Assembly: GCA_024742605.1 (NCBI GenBank) | Contig: JANSYC010000038.1 | Span: 1-35,528 of the forward strand | Direction of reading: 5' to 3' | DNA: 35,528 nucleotides | From: Alphaproteobacteria bacterium | GTDB taxonomy: Bacteria; Pseudomonadota; Alphaproteobacteria; Thalassobaculales; Thalassobaculaceae | Shown: in pieces, positions 16,853 through 25,095 of the stretch | How the letters are laid out: each line of letters begins with the position of its first letter | Position numbering within the stretch: the stretch's first letter is position 1 | Position numbers and translations under genes: made by a program | Notes under the pieces: model-generated | Database searches by the model: none | What the model was told of the DNA's origin: nothing | Seen by the model: only the letters and a program-made list of their open reading frames with translations

Positions 16853-16869
16853 ATAGTCTCAAATGAAAC
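16853..16869 (+). promoter_or_regulatory. Operator-like palindrome 2 in the marR-hpd intergenic region
   Basis: ATAGTCTCAAATGAAAC matches site 1 at 13 of 17 positions and keeps the half-sites GTxTC and GAAAC of a 14-base imperfect palindrome. It would overlap the predicted hpd transcription start, and on the other strand contains TTGAGA, a possible -35 of the divergent regulator gene. Confidence 0.6.
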
Positions 16870-16941
16870 TAACACGGCGCGCGCCCGTCAAGCGCCCCGA
16901 GAAGGGGCGGTCGGGCATGTCCCGCTTTCCAGGAGGTTTTC

Positions 16942-18036
16942 ATGGCCGAGAGCACCATTCCGCATGTCCCCGAAGGATCACCGGAAAACCCGATGGCGAC
17001 CGACGGATTCGAATTTGTCGAGTACACCGCTCCCGACGTTCTGGAACTGGAACAGCTGTTCCTGTCGATGGGGTTCCGGCCGGTCGCCCGTCACCGCCGC
17101 AAGAACGTGACCCTGTACCGGCAAGGAGATGTGAACTTCATCGTGAACGGCGAGCCGGACAGTTTCGCGCAAGCCTTCGCAAAGGTGCACGGCGCGTCCT
17201 GCTGCGCCATCGCTTTCCGGGTCACGAACGCGGCGGCCGCATTCGACCGCGCGGTAAAGCTGGGTGCGAAGCCGTTCGAGGGTAAGGTCGGACCGATGGA
17301 ACTCAACATTCCCGCGATCCACGGTATCGGGGACAGCCTGATCTATTTCGTGGACCGGTACGGCGACCGGACGATCTACGACGTGGATTTTGTCCCGGTG
17401 GTGGGCGAGGTGCCCAGCCCCAACGGTGTCGGCCTGACCTATATCGATCACCTGACCCACAATGTGCACCGGGGTCGGATGGACGTCTGGGCTGAATTCT
17501 ACGAACGGCTCTTCAATTTCAAGGAAATCCGGTACTTCGACATCGAAGGCAAGCTGACCGGCCTAAAATCCAAGGCGATGACCAGCCCGTGCGGCAAAAT
17601 CCGGATCCCGATCAATGAAAGCTCGGACGACAAGAGCCAGATCCAAGAATACCTCGATCTCTACAAGGGCGAGGGCATTCAGCATATCGCGCTCGGCACC
17701 GACGATATCCATGGTGCCGTCGACGCCCTGCACGCGCTGAACATGACCTTCATGGACCCGCCACCGCCGACCTACTACGAAATGCTCGACGAGCGGTTGC
17801 CCCATCATGGCGAGGATATCGGCGCTTTGGCCTCGCGCGGCATTCTGATCGATGGCGCCCCCACCGAGAACGGTGGCATGTTGCTGCAGATCTTTACCAA
17901 GACGGTGATCGGCCCGATCTTTTTCGAGCTGATCCAGCGCAAGGGTGACGAGGGTTTCGGCGAGGGCAATTTCCGGGCGCTGTTCGAATCGATCGAGCGG
18001 GATCAGGTCAAGCGCGGTGTGCTGAAAGACGCGTGA
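16942..18036 (+). CDS. hpd: 4-Hydroxyphenylpyruvate dioxygenase
   Basis: HPD converts 4-hydroxyphenylpyruvate to homogentisate, a non-heme Fe(II) dioxygenase of tyrosine degradation. The 364-residue product has two vicinal-oxygen-chelate halves. The iron triad is intact: H170 in YIDHLTHNV, H248 in GIQHIALGTDDI and E329 in GPIFFELIQRKGD. SKAMTSPCGKIRIPINE and the GFGEGNFRALFESIE end are also family hallmarks. The start is firm, with AGGAGG six bases upstream. hmgA starts 12 bases after the stop, so the two are one operon. The palindromes upstream point to control by the divergent MarR-type protein. Confidence 0.98.
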   Translation: MAESTIPHVPEGSPENPMATDGFEFVEYTAPDVLELEQLFLSMGFRPVARHRRKNVTLYRQGDVNFIVNGEPDSFAQAFAKVHGASCCAIAFRVTNAAAAFDRAVKLGAKPFEGKVGPMELNIPAIHGIGDSLIYFVDRYGDRTIYDVDFVPVVGEVPSPNGVGLTYIDHLTHNVHRGRMDVWAEFYERLFNFKEIRYFDIEGKLTGLKSKAMTSPCGKIRIPINESSDDKSQIQEYLDLYKGEGIQHIALGTDDIHGAVDALHALNMTFMDPPPPTYYEMLDERLPHHGEDIGALASRGILIDGAPTENGGMLLQIFTKTVIGPIFFELIQRKGDEGFGEGNFRALFESIERDQVKRGVLKDA

Positions 18037-18047
18037 GGGAGGAAATC

Positions 18048-19199
18048 ATGAAAAACTACGTCCGCTTCTCGAAGGTCGAAGGCCGGAACAGCCGGCAGGC
18101 CCACGTGGATCTGCCCGAGGGCACGTTCGAGCGGGAAATGTCGAAGGAAGGGTTCTTCGGCCCGTCCGCCCATCTCTATCACAGCCGTCCACCGACCGGC
18201 TGGATCAACTGGGAGGGCCCCCTGCGGCCACGCGCCTTCGATCTGAACAAGCTGAACGCGGCCCCCAACTCGCCGCTCGAGGCGGCCACGGTGCTGCACA
18301 ATGCCCATGTCGACATGCGGTTCTGGCGGACCTCCGGCGCGATGGAGCGGTTGGCGCGGAACGGTGACGGCGACCAGCTGCTGTTCGTCCACGAAGGCAC
18401 CGGCGAGATCTTCTGTGATTTCGGCCGCATGGATCTCCGGGCCGGCGACTACGTGATGCTGCCGCGCGGAACCATGTGGCGCACGGTTTTCCAAGATGAC
18501 GCCGAGATTCTGATGATCGAGGCCACCAACAGCTCCTTCCAGCTACCCGACAAGGGGCTGGTCGGCAATCACGCGATTTTCGATCCGGCCATGCTGGAGA
18601 CCCCGGCGATGGACGAGGCCTTCCGCACCCAACAGACGCCGGAGGGCCGGGAAGAGATCTGGCGGGTCGACATCAAGCGGCGGGGTGCCCTCTCAACCGT
18701 GACCTATCCCTACAACCCGCTGGATGCGGTCGGCTGGAAGGGGGACCTCACACCCGTCCGGATCAATGTCGAGGATTTCCGTCCGCTGATGAGCCACCGC
18801 TACCACCTGCCGCCCTCGGCCCATACCACCTTCGTGGCCAACCGGTTCGTGGTCTGCACCTTCTGTCCGCGCCCGATGGAGACCGATCCTGAGGCGCTGA
18901 AAGTCCCGTTCTTCCACAACAACGACGACTATGACGAAGTGCTGTTCTACCACCGGGGCGACTTCTTCAGCCGCGACAATATCGAGAAGGGAATGATCAC
19001 CTTCCACCCCTGCGGCTTCACCCACGGCCCGCACCCGAAGGCGCTTGCCGGTATGCTGACGCCGAAGAAGACCGCGACCGACGAGTATGCGGTCATGCTC
19101 GACACCCGCGACGCGCTCGAGGTCGGCGACCTGCCGTTCGGCGTCGAGAACCCGGACTATGTCAGGTCGTGGACGCCCAAGAAAGAGGCTGCCGAATAA
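18048..19199 (+). CDS. hmgA: Homogentisate 1,2-dioxygenase
   Basis: HmgA opens the ring of homogentisate to 4-maleylacetoacetate using Fe(II) and oxygen. The 383-residue product has a cupin core. The iron-site segments are PFFHNNDDYDEVLFYHRGDFF, giving His and Glu ligands, and FHPCGFTHGPHP with the second His. It belongs to the shorter bacterial form; the human enzyme is about 445 residues. The ATG at 18048 has GAGGGAGG just upstream, and the family N-terminus agrees; an in-frame start at 18033 lacks this. It is the second gene of the hpd operon. The next gene follows after 77 bases without a terminator. Confidence 0.96.
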   Translation: MKNYVRFSKVEGRNSRQAHVDLPEGTFEREMSKEGFFGPSAHLYHSRPPTGWINWEGPLRPRAFDLNKLNAAPNSPLEAATVLHNAHVDMRFWRTSGAMERLARNGDGDQLLFVHEGTGEIFCDFGRMDLRAGDYVMLPRGTMWRTVFQDDAEILMIEATNSSFQLPDKGLVGNHAIFDPAMLETPAMDEAFRTQQTPEGREEIWRVDIKRRGALSTVTYPYNPLDAVGWKGDLTPVRINVEDFRPLMSHRYHLPPSAHTTFVANRFVVCTFCPRPMETDPEALKVPFFHNNDDYDEVLFYHRGDFFSRDNIEKGMITFHPCGFTHGPHPKALAGMLTPKKTATDEYAVMLDTRDALEVGDLPFGVENPDYVRSWTPKKEAAE

Positions 19200-19276
19200 G
19201 TCATCGGCCTAGGTATTGTACCTTTTGCCCGGTCGGCTACAACCGGATTTTGGTTTTCGGGAGATCGGGGGGAGTT

Positions 19277-19810
19277 ATGCGTGTAGTGCGGTTGGTGATT
19301 GTCTCAATCCTGCTGTTGGGAGTGACGGCTTGTGCCAGTCGCGCGGTCCCCGAAGCCATGGTCGTCCAGGCATCGGCTTCGCTTGCGGCAGCCGTGTCGG
19401 AGCAAGGACAGTACTTCGTCGGTGATGTGACCGGCGGGGAGGAGACCAGTCCGCTCTGGACTTCCGAGGTCGACAATGAGGGATTCCGCCAAGCGCTGTC
19501 CGACAGTTTGGTGCGCACCGGCTACAGCCTCACTGGGGCTAAGGATGGCCCGCGCCGCATCGATGTGGCCCTTGCTCGACTTAGCCAGCCCGTGTTCGGC
19601 CTCACCTTCACAGTAACTGCAGATGTCGACTATACGGTCTCAGGCGCTGGACTGACGCAACCGAAGCGGTTCACTGTGGTGGAGACCGGAACGGCCACGT
19701 TCAGCGATCAGCCTTTAGCTGTTGAACGCTTACGCATCGCGAACGAGCGGGCGATTCAGGCCAATATCCGTGCGTTCCTGCAACGCTTGAAACTCGAAGG
19801 GTTTTCGTGA
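19277..19810 (+). CDS. Small lipoprotein within the tyrosine-degradation operon
   Basis: The 177-residue product has a lipoprotein signal: MRVVRLVIVSILLLGV, lipobox V-T-A-C with the lipidated Cys near 18. The mature part has hydrophobic-alternating stretches (GLTFTVTADVDYTVSG, KRFTVVETGTATF) suggesting a beta-rich fold, and a C-terminal helix ANERAIQANIRAFLQRL. I recognise the general type of small periplasmic-facing lipoproteins but no named family. GGGGGAG precedes the ATG. Its stop overlaps the GTG start of the fumarylacetoacetase-like gene (GTGA), which implies translational coupling with a cytosolic catabolic enzyme. A functional reason is not obvious. Confidence 0.78.
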   Translation: MRVVRLVIVSILLLGVTACASRAVPEAMVVQASASLAAAVSEQGQYFVGDVTGGEETSPLWTSEVDNEGFRQALSDSLVRTGYSLTGAKDGPRRIDVALARLSQPVFGLTFTVTADVDYTVSGAGLTQPKRFTVVETGTATFSDQPLAVERLRIANERAIQANIRAFLQRLKLEGFS

Positions 19811-20784
19811 AACTCGCATCCCTGAACTCCGGGCGCGACGGCCAGTTGGTCGTGGTGTCCTCCGACCTGCTGCGCGCGGCTCCGGCAAAGGACATTGCAT
19901 CCACGCTGCAGGCGGCTCTTGATGAGTGGGCGCTTGCAGCACCACGTCTCCTGGACTTGGCTGCTGCGCTGGAAGCAGGGCCGGTCGAGGGTGAGATCCT
20001 TTTCAACGTCTCGGACGCGGTCTCTCCGTTGCCGCGCGCCTATCAGTGGCTCGACGGCTCAGCCTATGTGAACCACGTGGAACTGGTCCGGAAGGCACGG
20101 GGGGCGGTGCTGCCGGACAGTTTCTGGCACGACCCCCTCATGTACCAGGGCGGCTCAGACGGTTTTCTTGCCCCGCTCGCGCCGATCTCCGCCAAGGATG
20201 AGGCCTGGGGCATCGATTTCGAGGGCGAGATCGCAGTCGTCGTCGACGATGTGCCGCTGGGCGTGACGCCCGCACAGGCCGCAGACCACATCAAGCTGGT
20301 CATGCTGGTCAACGATGTCAGTCTGCGCGGTCTGATACCGGGCGAGCTCGCCAAGGGATTCGGTTTCGTGCATGGGAAGCCGCCGACCGCGTTCGGTCCG
20401 GTCGCCGTCACCCCGGACGCACTCGGGGACGCGTGGGACGGTGGTAAACTCCACCTGCCGCTGTTGTCATATCTCAATGACGAGAAAGTCGGTTGGACGG
20501 AGGCCGGGATCGACATGACCTTCGATTTTCCGACCCTGATCGCCCATGCCGCCAAGACCCGCCCACTGACCGCCGGAACCATCATCGGATCCGGCACGGT
20601 CTCGAATGCGGACCAGGCGCACGGCTATTCCTGTATCGCCGAGATCCGGATGATCGAAACCATCCGCGACGGCCAGCCGAGCACCCCGTTCCTGCGCTTC
20701 GGCGATCGGGTCAAACTGGAGGTGCTGGACGGTGCGGGCGCCAGCGTATTCGGCGCGATCGAACAGGTGGTGGAGCAGGGCTAG
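19807..20784 (+). CDS. Fumarylacetoacetate hydrolase family protein
   Basis: The family enzyme fumarylacetoacetase splits 4-fumarylacetoacetate into fumarate and acetoacetate, the last step of tyrosine degradation. The 325-residue product has the FAH fold: DFEGEIAVVVDDVPLGV with the two metal-binding acidic residues, MLVNDVSLRGLIPGELAKGFGF, HGKPPTAFGPVAVTP and the closing TAGTIIGSGTVSN. The start is GTG at 19807, inside the lipoprotein stop. Position after hpd and hmgA makes fumarylacetoacetase the best call; other FAH-family enzymes (e.g. acylpyruvases) cannot be excluded. No maleylacetoacetate isomerase gene is nearby. It converges with the aminotransferase, with only eight bases between stops. 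Confidence 0.88.
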   Translation: MKLASLNSGRDGQLVVVSSDLLRAAPAKDIASTLQAALDEWALAAPRLLDLAAALEAGPVEGEILFNVSDAVSPLPRAYQWLDGSAYVNHVELVRKARGAVLPDSFWHDPLMYQGGSDGFLAPLAPISAKDEAWGIDFEGEIAVVVDDVPLGVTPAQAADHIKLVMLVNDVSLRGLIPGELAKGFGFVHGKPPTAFGPVAVTPDALGDAWDGGKLHLPLLSYLNDEKVGWTEAGIDMTFDFPTLIAHAAKTRPLTAGTIIGSGTVSNADQAHGYSCIAEIRMIETIRDGQPSTPFLRFGDRVKLEVLDGAGASVFGAIEQVVEQG

Positions 20785-20792
20785 GGTAGGGG

Positions 20793-21935
20793 CTACGCCA
20801 GCCAGCCTTTCAAACGCTTGCACGCCTCGGCCATATCCTCTGTCGCGCCCGCGAAGCTGAACCGCAGCGTATGGTGGCCGCGGGTCGGGTCGAAATCCGG
20901 CCCGGGGGTGGAGGCGACCCCGATCTCCTTGAGCATGCGCTGGCAGAAGCTGACGCTGTCGTTGGTGAACCGGGCCACATCTGCGTAGATGTAGAACGCG
21001 CCGTCCGCCGGCGCGAGATCGCTCAGGCCGGCTCCCGGAAGGTCGTTCAGCAGCACCTCCCGGTTGGCGGCATAGCGGATCACGTTGGCCTGCAGCTCCT
21101 CATGGCAGTCGAACGCGGCCTCGGCGGCGAACTGGCTGAGGGTCGGCGGTGAGATGAAGAAGTTCGCTGCCAGGCATTCGACCGAGCGCAACAGATCCGG
21201 CGGCGCGATCATCCAGCCGATCCGCCAGCCGGTCATCGAGAAGTACTTCGAGAAACTGTTGATGATCATCGCATCCGGATCACTTTCCAGTGCCGAAACC
21301 GATCGGATGCCGAAATTGATCCCGTGATAGATTTCATCCGAGATAAAACGGACACCGTTCGCCTTGCACCAGCCGGTCAGCTTGGCCATCGCCGTTTCGT
21401 CCAGCATGGTGCCGGTCGGGTTCGAGGGGCTGGCGACGATCACGCCATCCAGATCGCCCGCTGCTTCCAGACGTTCGACAGTCGGCTGGAACCGGTCCTT
21501 GGCCTCGGTCGGCAGATCGACCACCTCGATCCCCAAGGCCGACAGGATGTTGCGATAGGCGGGATATCCGGGGGCCGCCAGCGCCACCCTGTCTCCGGAA
21601 TCGAATGCCGCCAGGAACGTCAGCTGAAACGCCCCGGATGATCCGGTCGTCACACAAATCCGGTCGACCGGAACCTCGACCCCGTACCAGTCCTTGTAAT
21701 GCTGGGCGATCCGTTCCCGCAGACTGGGGAACCCGTAGGCCAGGGTGTAGCCGAGCCGGTCCTGGTCGAGAGCAGTCTTGGCGGCCTCCAGAACGGCGCG
21801 CGGCGCCGCCGTGGACGGCTGGCCGACTTCCAGATGCAAGACGTCATCGCCCGCCGCTTCCTGGGCGGCTGCTGCGGACATCACATCCATGACGATGAAG
21901 GGGGCGACCTGACCCCGACGGGAAGGCTTCAACAT
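20793..21935 (-). CDS. Pyridoxal-phosphate-dependent aminotransferase, class I/II
   Basis: The 380-residue product is a fold-type I aminotransferase. Conserved sites are Y-A-Y-like LAYGFPSLRERIA, N172 in SPSNPTG, D200 and Y203 in ISDEIYHGI, the Schiff-base Lys230 in NSFSKYFSMTGWRIGW and Arg238. The substrate-carboxylate Arg is expected in HHTLRFSFA near the C-terminus. It falls with the aspartate/aromatic aminotransferase group, so its substrate could be tyrosine or phenylalanine, which would feed hpd next door; the sequence alone does not prove this. It is convergent to the fahA-like gene, so it is not in that operon. Start is clear from the family N-terminus. Confidence 0.9.
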   Translation of the reverse strand: MLKPSRRGQVAPFIVMDVMSAAAAQEAAGDDVLHLEVGQPSTAAPRAVLEAAKTALDQDRLGYTLAYGFPSLRERIAQHYKDWYGVEVPVDRICVTTGSSGAFQLTFLAAFDSGDRVALAAPGYPAYRNILSALGIEVVDLPTEAKDRFQPTVERLEAAGDLDGVIVASPSNPTGTMLDETAMAKLTGWCKANGVRFISDEIYHGINFGIRSVSALESDPDAMIINSFSKYFSMTGWRIGWMIAPPDLLRSVECLAANFFISPPTLSQFAAEAAFDCHEELQANVIRYAANREVLLNDLPGAGLSDLAPADGAFYIYADVARFTNDSVSFCQRMLKEIGVASTPGPDFDPTRGHHTLRFSFAGATEDMAEACKRLKGWLA

Positions 21936-21945
21936 GATTAAGAAC

Positions 21946-23577
21946 CTATTGGCTTTCGAAGAAGGTCAAGCCCAATGATCGGGGGTCGGTGCCCTGCTGG
22001 CAGCGCAGGTCGCGGCGCGGAATGCCGTCGATGCACCTGAAGAGTTCGGTCTGGCCCAGGGACGGCACCGGTTCGGTTCGCCATCCGAGACCCGCAAGGT
22101 CCCGCGTGACCGCCGGCGCCATGGCGCGCTCGACTGCGAGCACGCCGCCGCCGGCCGCCAGATGGCTGCGCGGTGCTGCCGCTGCAGCGTCAGTGCTGTC
22201 GCCCGCCGCCCAGTGATCCAGCGTCGCGGTGATCAGGGCGGAGAGGGCAGACCTGCCGCCGGTCCCGTAGGCGGTCATATGAAGCTGGTTCGCATTCGTG
22301 TTCGCGACCATCAGCGCGAAGGCTCCCGGCCCGTCGCCGCTCGCCGCCGTGGGGGCCCCGAACATCATGCCAAGGCCCGGCGCCATCTTGCCGGTACCGA
22401 ACGGGGCACCCAATCCGATGGCGCAGGCCACCCCCATCCCAGTCCGATCCACCGCATAGAATGCCGTCGCGCCGGAGCTCGGAGCGGCACGAACGCCCAG
22501 TGTGCCGGCAAGCCTGGAGCTCGCGCCGGCTGGGGCCGATGACAGTCCGGCGGGTGTCCGACCCATAGCCAGTTCGGCTGCGTCCTCGTCGACTGTGGCG
22601 GTCCCATCCGCCGTTATGCCGCTTGCTGCCAAAAGAGCGCGGGCCAAGGTGGATTGATTTTCGGCCCTGTCCGTGGACCAGTCTGCGCCGTCCAGTATCA
22701 GGTCATAGGCGACCTGGCCGAGCGCCAGATCGGCGGAATTGGGCGCGGCGACGGCCCAGATATGATCGTCGTGGATCACGCCCTGCACCGAGGTGATGGT
22801 CGGCAGGGCATCGCGCATGCGGTCCGGGTCGACCCGGTAGCCGACCTGTGCTGCCGCATCGATGAAGGAATGTGCCAGCCCGCCGGAGTAGAGAGAGCCG
22901 ATACCCTCGCCTCTGATTCTGCCGAGAGTGGCGGCCAGATCGAGTTGGGTCAGCCCGTCTTCCTGATCAAGCGGCCGGCCGCCCCTCAGGAACACGCGGG
23001 ATGCCGCAGAATCGGATTCCAGTACCGCGCCGTCAAGGGCGAGATCGTTTGCGAAGGCCTTGGAGACCGGCGCTCCGAAGCGAGCGAGACGTTCGCCGGT
23101 CGCGAGCAACTCCTCGAAGGTGAGTCGGCCGTATTTGGCGTGCAGCGCGAACATGGCCCGCGGGCCCAGAGGAATGGCCACGGTCGGTGCCTGGGTGGAA
23201 CCGGGCTGGGGGGTGAAGGACAGCAGCTCGAAAGGCGGGTTCTTGATGCCGTCCGGCCCACTGCGGTCGGTGCTGAACGGGGTCACAACGCGGCCCTTGG
23301 CAGGCTGGAAGCTTAAACACGATCCATTGGCGCCAAGCCCGCCAGATGACGGAAGCGTCGCCGCAAGGGTGAAATACATTGCGACCGCCGCGTCGGCGGC
23401 CGAGCCGCCTGCAACCAGAACATCGCGGGCCACCAATGCCGCGCGCGGCTCCTCTGCGGCGGTGGCTCCGAAGAAACCTTCCGTCACCTCGAAGGTGTCG
23501 TTGCCGGCGCAGGCCGTCAGCAGGGATCCGACGACTGCCATCTGAATGACATAACTTCGGGCCAAGACTGTAATCAT
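21946..23577 (-). CDS. Gamma-glutamyltranspeptidase-like lipoprotein, probably lacking the catalytic Thr
   Basis: The 543-residue product starts with a signal and lipobox, L-L-T-A-C23. It then follows the plan of the gamma-glutamyltranspeptidase (GGT) Ntn-hydrolase family: VLVAGGSAADAAVAMYFTLA near 53-72, FEELLATGERLARFGAPVS, and the small-subunit-like part SSGATAFYAVDRTGMGV near 367-383 with FGTGKMAPGLGMMF. In GGT the N-terminal nucleophile is the first Thr of T-T/S-x-F/Y...V-D; counted back from D377 that position is Ala370, with Thr371 one residue later. The Arg of the substrate site after the GGGGF-like block is also not evident. It may be a non-cleaving paralogue. The start at 23577 gives a proper signal; the frame is open further upstream. 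Confidence 0.75.
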   Translation of the reverse strand: MITVLARSYVIQMAVVGSLLTACAGNDTFEVTEGFFGATAAEEPRAALVARDVLVAGGSAADAAVAMYFTLAATLPSSGGLGANGSCLSFQPAKGRVVTPFSTDRSGPDGIKNPPFELLSFTPQPGSTQAPTVAIPLGPRAMFALHAKYGRLTFEELLATGERLARFGAPVSKAFANDLALDGAVLESDSAASRVFLRGGRPLDQEDGLTQLDLAATLGRIRGEGIGSLYSGGLAHSFIDAAAQVGYRVDPDRMRDALPTITSVQGVIHDDHIWAVAAPNSADLALGQVAYDLILDGADWSTDRAENQSTLARALLAASGITADGTATVDEDAAELAMGRTPAGLSSAPAGASSRLAGTLGVRAAPSSGATAFYAVDRTGMGVACAIGLGAPFGTGKMAPGLGMMFGAPTAASGDGPGAFALMVANTNANQLHMTAYGTGGRSALSALITATLDHWAAGDSTDAAAAAPRSHLAAGGGVLAVERAMAPAVTRDLAGLGWRTEPVPSLGQTELFRCIDGIPRRDLRCQQGTDPRSLGLTFFESQ

Positions 23578-23653
23578 CGCGCAGGCGCCTTTCTGACGAG
23601 TGGCGGTTTCGCGATCGCATAGGCGGCGGTAGGCTGCCGAAGCAAGGGCATGG

Positions 23654-25087
23654 GTGATTGTGATCATGAAATCAATCGAACGGTTTCGCCAAAAGGATGT
23701 CCCACATGTGCGTCGGCCCGGTCTCTGGACGTTGGCCCGCCGGTGGGGGGCAGCGGTGATTGCGGCAGTTTCCGCCACGGCTTTGACGGTCGGCATCCCC
23801 AGCGGCGCATTCGCCCAAGGCTCGATCAGAGATGCCGAAATTGAGGCTACCATCCGAGATTTCGCGACGCCACTGTTCCGCGCTGCAGGTCTCAATCCGG
23901 AGGCGGTCGACATCTATATCCGCAAGGATGACCAGATCAACGCGTTCGTCGCCGGAGGTCAGAATCTGTTTCTGAACTCGGGCTTTCTGTTGGAGACGCG
24001 AAGCCCGCTTGAGGTCATCGGCGTCATTGCCCACGAAACCGGACATATTTCCGGCGGGCACCTGGCGCGGACGTCCGATGTCATCCGCAACGCCTCGAAT
24101 GCGGCGATCATCGCGACGGTTCTGGGTGTCGTGGCGGCGGCGGCCTCCGGAAATGCCGGAGCGGGTGCTGCGATTGCCCTTGGCGGCAGCAATGTGGCGG
24201 AACGGTCATTCCTGTCCTACAGCCGGAACCAGGAATCCGCTGCCGACCAAGCCGCGCTGGCGTTTCTTGACGCCACCGGGCAGTCCTCGGCCGGGCTGGC
24301 GGATTTTCTGGGGACGCTGGAGGATCAGGAACTGTTGAGCGCGTCGAGCCGCTCACCGTATCTTTCTACCCACCCGCTGACCCGCGAGCGGATCAACAGC
24401 GTGCGCAGCCACCTGGCTGACTCCCCTTACGCGAGCCAGCCTGCCACGGCGGAACAAAAAGAGCGCTACGATCGCATGATCGCCAAGCTCTTCGCGTTCA
24501 TCCGCCCGCCGGGGCGCACGTTCCAGAAATATCCGGAAACCGATACCAGTCTGCCTGCGCGCTATGCCCGGGCGATTGCGTATTTCGAGATCCCGGACTT
24601 CCAGCGCGCCCTGGCCGAAGCCGACGCGTTGATCGCGGATCGGCCGGATGATCCCTTTTTCCACGAACTGCGTGGCCAGATTCTGTTCGAGAACGGCCGG
24701 CCTGCAGAGGCGGAGCCCTCATATCGCAAGGCCCACGACCTTCTGCCGAAGAACGACCAGCTGACCTTTCAGTACGCGCGTGTGCTGCTGTCCTTGAACA
24801 ACCCTCAGGCGGATCAGGAGGCGCTCAGGCTGCTCGACACGGCTATGGCCGGAGAGGCGCAATGGCCGGAGTTTTGGCGTCAGCGTGCGATCGCAAACGG
24901 CCGGACCGGTCGCCTGGCGGAGGCCGCCCTTGATCTCGCGGAGCAGGCCGTGCGCACGCGACGCTGGAAGGATGCCGTGGAACAGGCCCGCCGGGCGCAA
25001 TCCCAGGTGCCTGCCGGTTCGGCCATTGCTCTGCGGGCCCTTGATATCGAGGATCAGGCAAAGCGCGAGATCGACCGCAAGAAGTAG
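23654..25087 (+). CDS. M48 family metalloprotease with TPR-like repeats (BepA-like)
   Basis: The product (477 residues) has a signal-like N-terminus ending G-A-F-A-Q near 55. The M48 peptidase domain has H127-E-T-G-H131 as the zinc site and E194 in NQESAADQAALAFL as the third ligand. The C-terminal ~200 residues contain TPR-like helical pairs (ALAEADALIADRPDDPFFHE, GRPAEAEPSYRKAHDLLPKN). This is the plan of BepA/YfgC, a periplasmic chaperone-protease that helps assemble or remove LptD and other outer-membrane proteins. Start: GTG 23654 has AAGGG five bases upstream; an ATG at 23666 is the alternative. It is divergent from the GGT-like gene, with 76 bases between, and its stop is eight bases from the Amt-kinase stop on the other strand. 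Confidence 0.92.
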   Translation: MIVIMKSIERFRQKDVPHVRRPGLWTLARRWGAAVIAAVSATALTVGIPSGAFAQGSIRDAEIEATIRDFATPLFRAAGLNPEAVDIYIRKDDQINAFVAGGQNLFLNSGFLLETRSPLEVIGVIAHETGHISGGHLARTSDVIRNASNAAIIATVLGVVAAAASGNAGAGAAIALGGSNVAERSFLSYSRNQESAADQAALAFLDATGQSSAGLADFLGTLEDQELLSASSRSPYLSTHPLTRERINSVRSHLADSPYASQPATAEQKERYDRMIAKLFAFIRPPGRTFQKYPETDTSLPARYARAIAYFEIPDFQRALAEADALIADRPDDPFFHELRGQILFENGRPAEAEPSYRKAHDLLPKNDQLTFQYARVLLSLNNPQADQEALRLLDTAMAGEAQWPEFWRQRAIANGRTGRLAEAALDLAEQAVRTRRWKDAVEQARRAQSQVPAGSAIALRALDIEDQAKREIDRKK

Positions 25088-25095
25088 CTTTTTTG

